A program made the position numbers and the translations under genes. From assembly GCA_030042795.1 (NCBI GenBank), contig JASHYZ010000174.1, forward strand, positions 1 through 5,855: a stretch of 5,855 nt of DNA. Direction: 5' to 3'. The notes beneath the pieces were generated by a model. That model worked only from the letters and a program-made list of their open reading frames with translations. It was not told the origin of the DNA and made no database searches. This document shows positions 1 to 5,078 of this stretch, piece after piece; the first letter of the stretch is position 1, and each line of letters opens with the position of its first letter. Source of the stretch: Terriglobia bacterium (GTDB taxonomy: Bacteria > Acidobacteriota > Terriglobia > UBA7540).

Positions 1-66
1 GGGAATGACCACGTTGTGGCAGAACCTCTAAGTCCAACGCTGTCACCCCCGCGGAAGCAGGGGTCC
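1..66. repeat. Composite palindromic repeat, copy A (cut by window edge)
   Basis: The stretch begins inside a half-palindrome (GGGAATGAC) and ends in a full hairpin. In that hairpin ACCCCCGC (45-52) pairs with GCAGGGGT (57-64) around a GGAA loop, with one C-A mismatch. The whole 66 nt aligns with 3732-3798 with about one indel, sharing GGGAATGAC, CGTTG, GAACC, TCCAA and the terminal hairpin. The two places therefore carry copies of one composite element made of two oppositely oriented palindromes. It resembles the widespread REP-like dispersed repeats with a (C)CCCGCG..AAGCGGGG(G) core. The left palindrome's other arm lies outside the window. Confidence 0.7.
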
Positions 67-76
67 TAAGACTGGC

Positions 77-94
77 AGAAGACATAGAAGACAT
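77..94. repeat. 9-bp tandem duplication
   Basis: AGAAGACAT occurs twice head to tail (77-85 and 86-94) in non-coding DNA. This could be replication slippage. No function is suggested. Confidence 0.5.
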
Positions 95-170
95 AATCGA
101 GTTTTCAAACACACTTTGAAGCTCTGCTCTTCCGTTCGATCGTGAGAAATGCAGGCTAGTCCGGTGACTG

Positions 171-194
171 TCACCCCCGCGGAGGCGGGGATCC
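171..194. repeat. Solitary REP-like palindrome
   Basis: CCCCGC (175-180) pairs perfectly with GCGGGG (185-190) around a GGAG loop, flanked by TCAC and ATCCAC. The core is shared with the hairpins at 45-64 and 3777-3796, so this belongs to the same repeat family. No inverted partner is evident next to it, unlike the composite copies. There is no T-run after the stem, so a role as an intrinsic terminator is unlikely. Confidence 0.65.
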
Positions 195-311
195 ACGCTA
201 AGCGCCGAACCCGCCCTTCGAGGTAAAGATGACGCCGCGTCGAACGCAGGGATTTTGCATCTAATCGCTTGGTTCAGGCAGAGTAGGCTGCGGTTCCGCG
301 CGGCCTCAGCT

Positions 312-317
312 TATAAT
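312..317 (+). promoter_or_regulatory. Candidate -10 box for trxA
   Basis: There is a perfect TATAAT in otherwise GC-rich DNA. Transcription would begin near 324, giving a leader of about 66 nt before the ATG at 390. I see no good TTGACA-like -35 at 16-18 nt spacing, so the call rests on the -10 box and its position alone. Confidence 0.35.
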
Positions 318-377
318 TGAACTGTGGGCCTGAGTTCTAGGGCTTGGCTTTGGGGCTCAGCCTTGTGGTTCGGCGAG

Positions 378-383
378 AAGGAG
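378..383 (+). promoter_or_regulatory. Ribosome binding site deciding the trxA start
   Basis: AAGGAG lies 6 nt before the ATG at 390, inside a purine-rich run. It favours that ATG over the in-frame GTG at 324, which has no such site and would add 22 residues absent from typical thioredoxins. Confidence 0.75.
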
Positions 384-389
384 AAGAAG

Positions 390-722
390 ATGTCTGGCAA
401 CAATCATTTAGCTGAGTTTACCGATCAGAACTTCGAGGAGCAGGTGCTGAAGTCTGATAAGCCCGTGCTGGTGGATTTCTGGGCCACTTGGTGCGGTCCC
501 TGCCGCGCGATTTCACCCACAGTGGAGGCCGTGGCCGAACAGTTTGCCGACCGTACCAAAGTGGGCAAGGTAAACGTCGACGAGAACATGAACGTCACCA
601 GCCGCTATCGGATCACCGGCATACCCGCCCTGTTGCTGTTCAAGAACGGCCAGGTGGCGGAGCAACTCACCGGCGTCCAGTCCAGGGACGCGTTGGTGAA
701 GATGATCGAGCGGCATCTCTGA
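390..722 (+). CDS. trxA: Thioredoxin
   Basis: This is a 110-residue cytoplasmic thioredoxin, the usual length for TrxA. Thioredoxins reduce disulfides in partner proteins and are themselves recharged by thioredoxin reductase. The redox motif WCGPC is at residues 34-38 in the typical FWATWCGPC context. The buried Asp (D29, equivalent to E. coli D26) precedes it, and the cis-proline loop TGIPALLLF carries P79, followed by KNG (85-87). No signal peptide or membrane segment is present. The open frame extends upstream to a GTG at 324, but the AAGGAG site 6 nt before 390 and the family length favour 390. It seems to be its own transcription unit, with a TATAAT box upstream and a 131-nt gap to purA. 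No thioredoxin reductase gene is in view. Confidence 0.95.
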   Translation: MSGNNHLAEFTDQNFEEQVLKSDKPVLVDFWATWCGPCRAISPTVEAVAEQFADRTKVGKVNVDENMNVTSRYRITGIPALLLFKNGQVAEQLTGVQSRDALVKMIERHL

Positions 723-760
723 GACGATCCCGACCTCAAAAAGTTCCCTAGTGAAAATGC

Positions 761-786
761 AGGGCCGCAGCCTACCAGCCGGCCCT
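761..786 (+). terminator. Weak hairpin after trxA, possible terminator
   Basis: AGGGCCG (761-767) pairs perfectly with CGGCCCT (780-786) around a 12-nt loop, 38 nt after the trxA stop. The downstream tract (CCTTCCTCGTGTTT) is only moderately T-rich, so this is a poor match to an intrinsic terminator. Confidence 0.3.
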
Positions 787-822
787 CCTTCCTCGTGTTT
801 CCGCACTCAAGAGTACTCAGGT

Positions 823-828
823 TAGAAT
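823..828 (+). promoter_or_regulatory. Candidate -10 box for purA
   Basis: TAGAAT matches TATAAT at five of six positions and lies 25 nt before the purA start, in an AT-richer patch next to the palindrome GAGTACTC (811-818). No clear -35 is visible. A start near 835 would leave a leader of about 20 nt. The palindrome could be an operator, but nothing identifies a regulator. Confidence 0.25.
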
Positions 829-853
829 AGAAAGTCTGAGCCAGGTCCCAAAC

Positions 854-2182
854 ATGTCGAAAGCCGCAGTAGTGGTGGGTGTCCAGTGGGGTGACGAAGG
901 CAAGGGCAAGGTGGTGGACGCCCTCGCCGCGCACTTCGACGTGGTCGCTCGCTACCAGGGTGGCGCCAATGCCGGCCATACAGTGGTGGCGGAGGGGCGT
1001 AAGTACATTTTGCAGCTTCTGCCCACAGGTATCGTACGCCCGGACCGCCGGGCCGTGATCGGGAATGGTGTGGTGATTGACCCCGAAGCCCTGGCGCGCG
1101 AGGTGCAATGCCTTGAGGACGCGGGCGTTCAGGTGGGCGAGCGGCTGCTGATTAGTGATCGCGCGCACTTGATTCTGCCGTGCCACCGTACCTATGAGGT
1201 GGCAGCCGAAGCGGCGCGCGCCGAGGGCAAGCTCGGCACGACTTCGAAGGGAATTGGCCCGACCTATGAAGATAAGGCCGGGCGGCGAGGGTTGCGCACC
1301 TCCGACTTGCGCGATGCCACCTTGTTCCGCGAGAAATGCCGGGAATTCCTGGAAGAGAAAAATCGCTTGACCGCCGCGCTGTTCGGCAGCAAGAACGACG
1401 ACGGCGGCTGGATCGATCGTTATCTGGCGGTGTCTCAACTTATCGTACCGCGACTTACCAACGTTTCGGCTTTCCTGAATGACGCGCTTGACGCCGGCCA
1501 GCGCGTGTTGTTCGAAGGTGCCCAAGGAACGCTGCTGGATCTTGATCACGGCACCTATCCTTTCGTAACCTCGTCGAGCGCGGCAGCAGGCGGAGCCTGC
1601 ACGGGAACCGGCGTGGGACCAACACGCCTCGACGCGGTGATTGGCGTCTCTAAGGCCTACACGACTCGCGTGGGAAGCGGCCCATTCCCGACGGAGCTCT
1701 TCGGCGAGGAGGCCGACAAGATTCGCGAGCGCGGGGGCGAATACGGTGCTGTCACCGGACGACCGCGCCGCTGCGGCTGGTTTGACGTGCCGCTGGCGCG
1801 TTACAGTGCACGCCTGAATCACCTAAGCGCACTGGTGATCACCAAGCTGGATATTCTCGACCACCTGGCTGAGATTCCGGTGGGCATCGGGTACGAGCTT
1901 GGTGGCAAGCGCCTCGACAGCTTCCCCGCTGACACCACCGACGTCGAACGCCTCAAAGTCCGGTACACCACGCTGCCGGGCTGGCAACAACCCACTTTCG
2001 GATTGCAGCAGCACGACCAGCTTCCGCCGCGTGCCCAGGAGTACCTGAAGTTCATCTCGGGCGAGCTTGGGGTGCCCGTCGCGATGGTGTCTACAGGGCC
2101 CGAACGCCAGCAAACAATCTGGATGGAAAGCAACGGTGCGTTGGTGGGCGCACGATTGTCGGGCTATCGAGCCATCGGGTGA
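854..2182 (+). CDS. purA: Adenylosuccinate synthetase
   Basis: The enzyme joins IMP and aspartate using GTP to make adenylosuccinate, the first committed step from IMP to AMP, in the cytoplasm. The product has 442 residues (E. coli PurA has 432) and all signatures are present. These are GDEGKGK (13-19) with catalytic D14; GGANAGHT with catalytic H42; GIGPTYEDKAGRRGLR (133-148); EGAQGTLLDLDHGTYP (221-236); VGSGPFPTEL (273-282); GAVTGRPRRCGW (298-309); the guanine-binding TKLD (330-333); and STGPER (413-418). The ATG at 854 places the P-loop-like motif at the usual distance; AGGT 7 nt upstream is only a weak ribosome site. The last codons (Ala-Ile-Gly-stop) lie in a copy of a dispersed 16-bp repeat at 2171-2186, so the extreme C-terminus may have been remodelled. 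No other purine genes are adjacent. Confidence 0.97.
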   Translation: MSKAAVVVGVQWGDEGKGKVVDALAAHFDVVARYQGGANAGHTVVAEGRKYILQLLPTGIVRPDRRAVIGNGVVIDPEALAREVQCLEDAGVQVGERLLISDRAHLILPCHRTYEVAAEAARAEGKLGTTSKGIGPTYEDKAGRRGLRTSDLRDATLFREKCREFLEEKNRLTAALFGSKNDDGGWIDRYLAVSQLIVPRLTNVSAFLNDALDAGQRVLFEGAQGTLLDLDHGTYPFVTSSSAAAGGACTGTGVGPTRLDAVIGVSKAYTTRVGSGPFPTELFGEEADKIRERGGEYGAVTGRPRRCGWFDVPLARYSARLNHLSALVITKLDILDHLAEIPVGIGYELGGKRLDSFPADTTDVERLKVRYTTLPGWQQPTFGLQQHDQLPPRAQEYLKFISGELGVPVAMVSTGPERQQTIWMESNGALVGARLSGYRAIG

Positions 2183-2218
2183 TTGAAGGGTTGAGTGGTC
2201 GGGTCATCGGGTGATTTG
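2171..2218. repeat. 16-bp repeat array, left inverted arm
   Basis: ATCGGGTGATT occurs at 2174-2184 and 2206-2216, exactly 32 nt (two 16-nt units) apart, with a degenerate unit between. The first copy, GCCATCGGGTGATTGA (2171-2186), is the exact reverse complement of 2314-2329. It overlaps the last codons and the stop of purA. The unit consensus is about ATCGGGTGATTGRGC. Confidence 0.7.
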
Positions 2219-2304
2219 AAACGTTCGTTGTACGTTGATCGTAGTTCGTGGCAACCATCGTGCCCGAGTCAGATTCCAGTCGAAGGGGCAAACGCCAGGG
2301 GTCG
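2217..2304. other. Spacer between the inverted 16-bp arrays
   Basis: These 88 nt separate the two arrays. The first part (about 2220-2250) has a degenerate CGTT/CGTA repetition (ACGTTCGTTG, TACGTTG, ATCGTAG, TTCGTGG). No promoter, terminator or gene stands out. A weak TTG start (2235) opens a frame into moeA, but the encoded stretch is made of repeat sequence. Confidence 0.4.
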
Positions 2305-2342
2305 CCCGATCGCTCAATCACCCGATGGCCCAATCACCCGAT
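2305..2342. repeat. 16-bp repeat array, right inverted arm
   Basis: CCCGAT begins at 2305, 2321 and 2337, an exact 16-nt period. The units read CCCGATCGCTCAATCA and CCCGATGGCCCAATCA, followed by a partial third. They are the reverse complement of the units at 2171-2218, so the two arrays face each other across 88 nt and could form a long stem in DNA or RNA. The array ends 6 nt before the moeA ATG and occupies the place where a ribosome binding site would be. Confidence 0.75.
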
Positions 2343-2348
2343 AAGTTG

Positions 2349-3653
2349 ATGCTGACCTTCGAACAAGCCCTTAAAACAGTTCGGGAAAAGATCACTACCG
2401 CCCAAGTGGCACCTGCCATCGAGACTCTGCCCTTGAGCTCAGTTCGAGGACGTGTCTTAGCAGAAAATCTGGTCGCCGACCGCGATTACCCACCTTTTCA
2501 TCGTTCCACTCGCGATGGCTTCGCCGTCCGTGCGGCTGAAGTTGCCAAAACTCCGGTCACGCTTGACGTGGTTGGCTTGGCGCGGGCCGGCGAACCGTAT
2601 GCCGGAAGCCTCGTTGGACGCAGCGGTTGCGCGGTTGAAATCATGACCGGTGCTCCCGTTCCTGACGGTACCGACGCCGTGGTGATGATCGAGCACACGC
2701 GGGAAGCCACACCCGCGCCATCCTCCAGCAGCCGCAATTCCGTCCGGCGAGTCGAGATTCTGAGAAGTGTCCGTTCATTCGACAACGTCGTCCGCCAGGG
2801 CAGCGAGACGGCGGCGGGTGGCCGAGTGCTGGCGAGCGGGCGGCGCTTCGGTCCCGGCGAGATCGGCCTTGCGGCCAGCATCGGGCGTGCGGAAGTATCT
2901 GCGTTTGCGCGGCCGCACATCGCCATTCTCCCCACTGGAGACGAGGTGGTGGCCGTTGATGAGAAACCCGCCTGGTTTCAAATTCGCAACAGCAATGCGA
3001 TGACCCTGGCTGTGCAGGTGGAAGCGGCTGGCGGCGTGCCTCGGCTGTGCGGTATCGCTCCTGACAGCCGGGAGGCCTTGGGCCGCTTGATTGAAGAAGG
3101 CTTGGCGTGCGATCTTCTGGTACTGAGCGGGGGAATATCGGTTGGAAAGTATGACCTTGTAGCCGAGGTGCTGACCGGCCTCGGCGCGGAGTTTTACATA
3201 CAAGGTGTTGCGATTCGGCCGGGAAAGCCTCTCGCCTTCGGCCGCGTGCGCGAACGTTTCTTTTTTGCTTTGCCGGGTAATCCCGTGTCCACGTTCGTTA
3301 CCTTCGAACTCTTCGTGCGGCCGGCCATCGCCTATCTCAGTGGCGCCGCGTTTGAACAGCCGGTTTACCTCAAGGCGCGTCTGGACACTCCGATTCGTCC
3401 ACCTACGGGATTGACCACCTTCATGCCGGCGCGGGTCACACCGAACAAAGCTTGTTTGAATGCCGGTGGCCCGAGGGACGCGGCCCGTCACGAGGGAGTT
3501 CAGACGCCCGACCCGGTAGTCAACCTTGTGGGCTGGCAGGGTTCGGGGGATCTTGTCGGTCTCGCAGAAGCAAACTGTTTCCTGGTGGTCCACCTTGATC
3601 AGACGGACCTCGCGCCCGGCGATTGGGTAGACGTGCTGCCGAAGGGTTGGTAG
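2349..3653 (+). CDS. moeA: Molybdopterin molybdotransferase MoeA
   Basis: MoeA inserts molybdate into adenylylated molybdopterin, the last step of basic Moco synthesis, in the cytoplasm. The 434-residue product has the family's architecture: an N-terminal domain with GRVLAENLVADRDYPPF (34-50) and STRDGFAVR (53-61, conserved D56); MTGAPVPDGTDAVVM (99-113); then the MPT-binding domain with LPTGDEVV (194-201), IRNSNAMTLA (212-221), SGGISVGKYDLV (260-271), RPGKPLAFG (290-298) and LPGNPVSTFVTFELFVRPA (308-326); and a C-terminal beta domain ending GLAEANCFLV...LAPGDWVDVL. Two stretches look inserted relative to typical MoeA: a Ser/Pro-rich one at about 118-136 and one at about 365-389. I chose the ATG at 2349 because MLTFEQALKTV is a normal MoeA opening. 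Upstream in-frame starts (2235 TTG, 2325 ATG) encode repeat-derived residues. No clear Shine-Dalgarno sequence is present. Confidence 0.93.
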   Translation: MLTFEQALKTVREKITTAQVAPAIETLPLSSVRGRVLAENLVADRDYPPFHRSTRDGFAVRAAEVAKTPVTLDVVGLARAGEPYAGSLVGRSGCAVEIMTGAPVPDGTDAVVMIEHTREATPAPSSSSRNSVRRVEILRSVRSFDNVVRQGSETAAGGRVLASGRRFGPGEIGLAASIGRAEVSAFARPHIAILPTGDEVVAVDEKPAWFQIRNSNAMTLAVQVEAAGGVPRLCGIAPDSREALGRLIEEGLACDLLVLSGGISVGKYDLVAEVLTGLGAEFYIQGVAIRPGKPLAFGRVRERFFFALPGNPVSTFVTFELFVRPAIAYLSGAAFEQPVYLKARLDTPIRPPTGLTTFMPARVTPNKACLNAGGPRDAARHEGVQTPDPVVNLVGWQGSGDLVGLAEANCFLVVHLDQTDLAPGDWVDVLPKGW

Positions 3654-3692
3654 GCGAGTTCCAGCATTTGCGAAGGGTTGAAAGAGCGGGGC

Positions 3693-3698
3693 TATCAT
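3693..3698 (+). promoter_or_regulatory. Weak candidate promoter before moaC
   Basis: TATCAT (five of six to the -10 consensus) lies 19 nt after TTGCGA (3668-3673, four of six to the -35 consensus). If used, the transcript of moaC would carry the two palindromes at 3718-3796 in its leader. Both boxes are imperfect and the spacing is long. Confidence 0.18.
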
Positions 3699-3712
3699 AG
3701 GCTGTGTGAACT

Positions 3713-3800
3713 CCTGGATTTCCGCTTCCGCGGGAATGACTGCGTTGGGGTGGAACCGCCAAATCCAAGGGAAGTCATCCCCGCGTAAGCGGGGGTCCAC
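3713..3800. repeat. Composite palindromic repeat, copy B (complete)
   Basis: Two hairpins lie in opposite orientation. The left stem is ATTTCCGC (3718-3725) with GCGGGAAT (3730-3737) and a TTCC loop. The right stem is ATCCCCGC (3777-3784) with GCGGGGGT (3789-3796) and a GTAA loop, each including one G-T wobble. The left one read on the opposite strand gives the same core as the right one (GTCATTCCCGCGGAAGCGG against GTCATCCCCGCGTAAGCGG). The unit is therefore a head-to-head pair, like paired REP elements. Positions 3732-3798 align with 1-66. It sits in the moeA-moaC gap. Confidence 0.72.
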
Positions 3801-3874
3801 GTTGGGCAATCGCGAGGCGGGAAATTTCACCCAGCCTCTTTAGGCCCGGCCCTTCCCGAACGCAACCGGAAGGC

Positions 3875-3880
3875 GGGAGG
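3875..3880 (+). promoter_or_regulatory. Ribosome binding site of moaC
   Basis: GGGAGG ends 3 nt before the GTG at 3884. The spacing is short, but the site is strong and there is no other plausible start nearby. It supports GTG initiation. Confidence 0.55.
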
Positions 3881-3883
3881 ATA

Positions 3884-4363
3884 GTGTCAAAGAAGCTGAG
3901 CCATTACGACGAAAAGGGCCGCGCGCGGATGGTGGACGTGACGGAAAAGCCGCAGACCGCCCGCTTCGCCAGGGCCGCCGTGCTGGTGAAGATGAATGCC
4001 CGCACGCGGCGCGCAGTGCGAAATAATCCTAAGGGTGACCCTCTCGAGATCGCCCGCATCGCCGGAATCGCCGCCGCAAAGCGCACCGCCGATCTCATCC
4101 CGCTGTGCCATCCGCTTTTGATCACTCACGTGGATGTGACCGCCAGGTTGTCGCCAAACGGCGTGCGAATCGAGTCTTCGGTGCGCACGTCGGGTCCGAC
4201 CGGCGTCGAAATGGAAGCGCTCACCGCCGCCGCCGTGGCCGCGCTCACCGTGTATGACATGTGCAAAGCGCTGGATCGCAGCATCGAAATCACTGGCCTT
4301 CACCTGTTGGAAAAGGCAGGCGGGAAGAGCGGACATTACAAGCGGGGAAAGCCACAAGGTTAA
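3884..4363 (+). CDS. moaC: Cyclic pyranopterin monophosphate synthase MoaC
   Basis: MoaC converts 3',8-cyclo-7,8-dihydro-GTP, the product of the radical-SAM enzyme MoaA, to cyclic pyranopterin monophosphate, the first stable Moco intermediate. The 159-residue product is of normal length and fully aligned with the family. It has [19 protein letters not shown] near the N-terminus (5-23), [15 protein letters not shown] (64-78) with H76, [12 protein letters not shown] (104-115), and VYDMCKALD (123-131) with catalytic-type D125 and K128. It ends in a short basic tail (KSGHYKRGK). The start is GTG with GGGAGG upstream; starting here gives the usual MSKLSH-type opening. The gene is 230 nt from moeA, a gap taken up by palindromic repeats, and 168 nt from mog, a gap taken up by a MITE-like element. 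moaA is not in the window. Confidence 0.96.
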   Translation: MSKKLSHYDEKGRARMVDVTEKPQTARFARAAVLVKMNARTRRAVRNNPKGDPLEIARIAGIAAAKRTADLIPLCHPLLITHVDVTARLSPNGVRIESSVRTSGPTGVEMEALTAAAVAALTVYDMCKALDRSIEITGLHLLEKAGGKSGHYKRGKPQG

Positions 4364-4387
4364 AGGGTCGATGGAACGAAACCGGCC

Positions 4388-4528
4388 TTATTGAGGATTA
4401 CGAAATATAGTTACAACCAATACTGTAGCGGCGGTCTGCGACCGCCGTCTTTTCGGCGCTCCCTTACAGGGCAGGCTCCGAGCGTCGCTACAGGAATCGT
4501 CGTCACTATATTTCGTAATCGTCAATAA
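4388..4528. mobile_element. MITE-like element with 43-bp terminal inverted repeats
   Basis: The 141-bp segment has ends that are inverted copies. Positions 4388-4411 pair with 4505-4528 at 23 of 24 positions (single mismatch 4395/4521). The match continues to 4430/4486 with five more mismatches, 37 of 43 overall without gaps. The TIR begins TTATTGA and includes GATTACGAAATATAGT. The AT-rich TIRs enclose a GC-rich, highly structured core, and no open reading frame of its own fits a transposase, so it would need a helper in trans. The tips can be read as TA + TTGA, which would suit a TA target duplication as made by IS630/Tc1-type transposases, but the symmetry of TTA/TAA makes this ambiguous. 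It lies between moaC and mog and ends 3 nt before the mog ATG. Confidence 0.7.
4423..4493. repeat. Nested palindromic core of the MITE-like element
   Basis: CTGTAGCG (4423-4430) pairs perfectly with CGCTACAG (4486-4493). Inside are a perfect 8-bp hairpin CGGCGGTC/GACCGCCG (4429-4436 with 4440-4447, TGC loop) and a second hairpin, CGCTC/GAGCG (4457-4461 with 4480-4484), which alternates with CCCT/AGGG (4461-4464 with 4468-4471). The CTGTAGCGGCGGTC...GACCGCCG motif looks like a dispersed repeat in its own right and may be an independent element captured within the TIRs. Confidence 0.55.
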
Positions 4529-4531
4529 GCT

Positions 4532-5017
4532 ATGCAGGCTAAGATTCTCGTGCTCAGTGATTCGACCGCTTCCGGCCAGCGCCAGGATGAAGCCGGCGCC
4601 GCGGTAAAAAACCTTCTCGAACTTCGAGGCTGGAACGTGGCCGCACTCGACGTACTGCCCGACGACGCCGACCGCATCAGCGAGCGGCTGCGCGAGTGGA
4701 CTTACGGTCCCGAGTGCGATGTTGTGTTTACCGTCGGCGGCACCGGCCTCAGTCCCCGGGACGTGACGCCGGAGGCTACGCGTGCCATCATCGAAAAAGA
4801 GATACCCGGGCTCGCGGAGCTCATGCGCGCCCACGGGCTGAAGCAGAACCGCCGGGCGGCGCTTTCGCGGTCGCTCTGTGGGCTGCGCAACGGTAGGCTG
4901 ATTATCAACTTGCCCGGCAGCACGCGCGGCGCCAGCGAATCCCTGGAAGCTATCGTTGATGTGTTGCCTCATGCCATCGACATTGCGCAGGGACGCGCGG
5001 GACACAGTGGCGGGTGA
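4532..5017 (+). CDS. mog: MogA/MoaB-family molybdopterin adenylyltransferase
   Basis: Members of this family adenylate molybdopterin with ATP, producing the MPT-AMP that MoeA uses for molybdate insertion. The 161-residue single-domain product (typical length) begins MQAKILVLSDSTASGQ, the family's first strand plus the SDS/SD-R-SG loop. The hallmark TVGGTGLSPRDVTPEAT (67-83) follows, then RAALSRSLCGLRNGRLIINLPGS (108-130) and the acidic helix ESLEAIVDVLPHAI. MogA and MoaB cannot be separated firmly from sequence alone; the neighbourhood with moeA supports a role in Moco synthesis. The ATG at 4532 is the only sensible start, since the fold's first strand begins at once. It lies 3 nt after the MITE-like element, and no Shine-Dalgarno sequence precedes it. 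The stop is followed closely by the S41 peptidase frame. Confidence 0.92.
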   Translation: MQAKILVLSDSTASGQRQDEAGAAVKNLLELRGWNVAALDVLPDDADRISERLREWTYGPECDVVFTVGGTGLSPRDVTPEATRAIIEKEIPGLAELMRAHGLKQNRRAALSRSLCGLRNGRLIINLPGSTRGASESLEAIVDVLPHAIDIAQGRAGHSGG

Positions 5018-5078
5018 TGACGAACAGTGGGAGAATATAGGGCCATCAGCCGGAACGCGGCATAGGCTCGCAAGCATC

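Larger units (their letters stand above)
1..389. other. Non-coding leader region upstream of trxA
   Basis: No convincing protein or RNA gene is visible in this stretch. It contains one truncated composite palindromic repeat at the left edge (1-66), a 9-bp tandem duplication (77-94), a second solitary palindrome (171-194), and a TATAAT box (312-317) about 70 nt before the thioredoxin start. The section between about 200 and 310 shows nothing I can name. The gene to the left lies outside the window, so its terminator or direction cannot be judged. Confidence 0.6.

Noticed and set aside
171..194. Intrinsic terminator
   Set aside because: The stem is GC-rich but not followed by a T-run, and the same core recurs elsewhere as a dispersed repeat.
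324..389. Upstream GTG start for thioredoxin
   Set aside because: It would add 22 residues not found in usual thioredoxins, lies where transcription itself should start after the TATAAT box, and the ATG at 390 has AAGGAG at good spacing.
605..1822. Long antisense open frame (405 codons) across purA
   Set aside because: It lies opposite strongly recognised trxA and purA coding sequence; the translation shows no family motif and is explained by the GC-rich codons of the true strand.
2171..2342. CRISPR array
   Set aside because: The units are 16 bp and tandem with no unique spacers, occur in two orientations, and have no cas gene nearby.
2235..2348. TTG-initiated extension of MoeA by 38 residues
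   Set aside because: The extension translates repeat sequence and has no resemblance to MoeA N-termini.
2775..3830. Long antisense open frame (351 codons) across moeA
   Set aside because: It is the complement of a clear MoeA gene. Its N-terminal residues come from the palindromic repeat, and such repeat-derived openings are a typical artefact.
4388..5077. Antisense open frame covering the MITE and mog
   Set aside because: It has no recognisable domain, lies opposite a clear mog gene, and shows nothing like a transposase catalytic motif.
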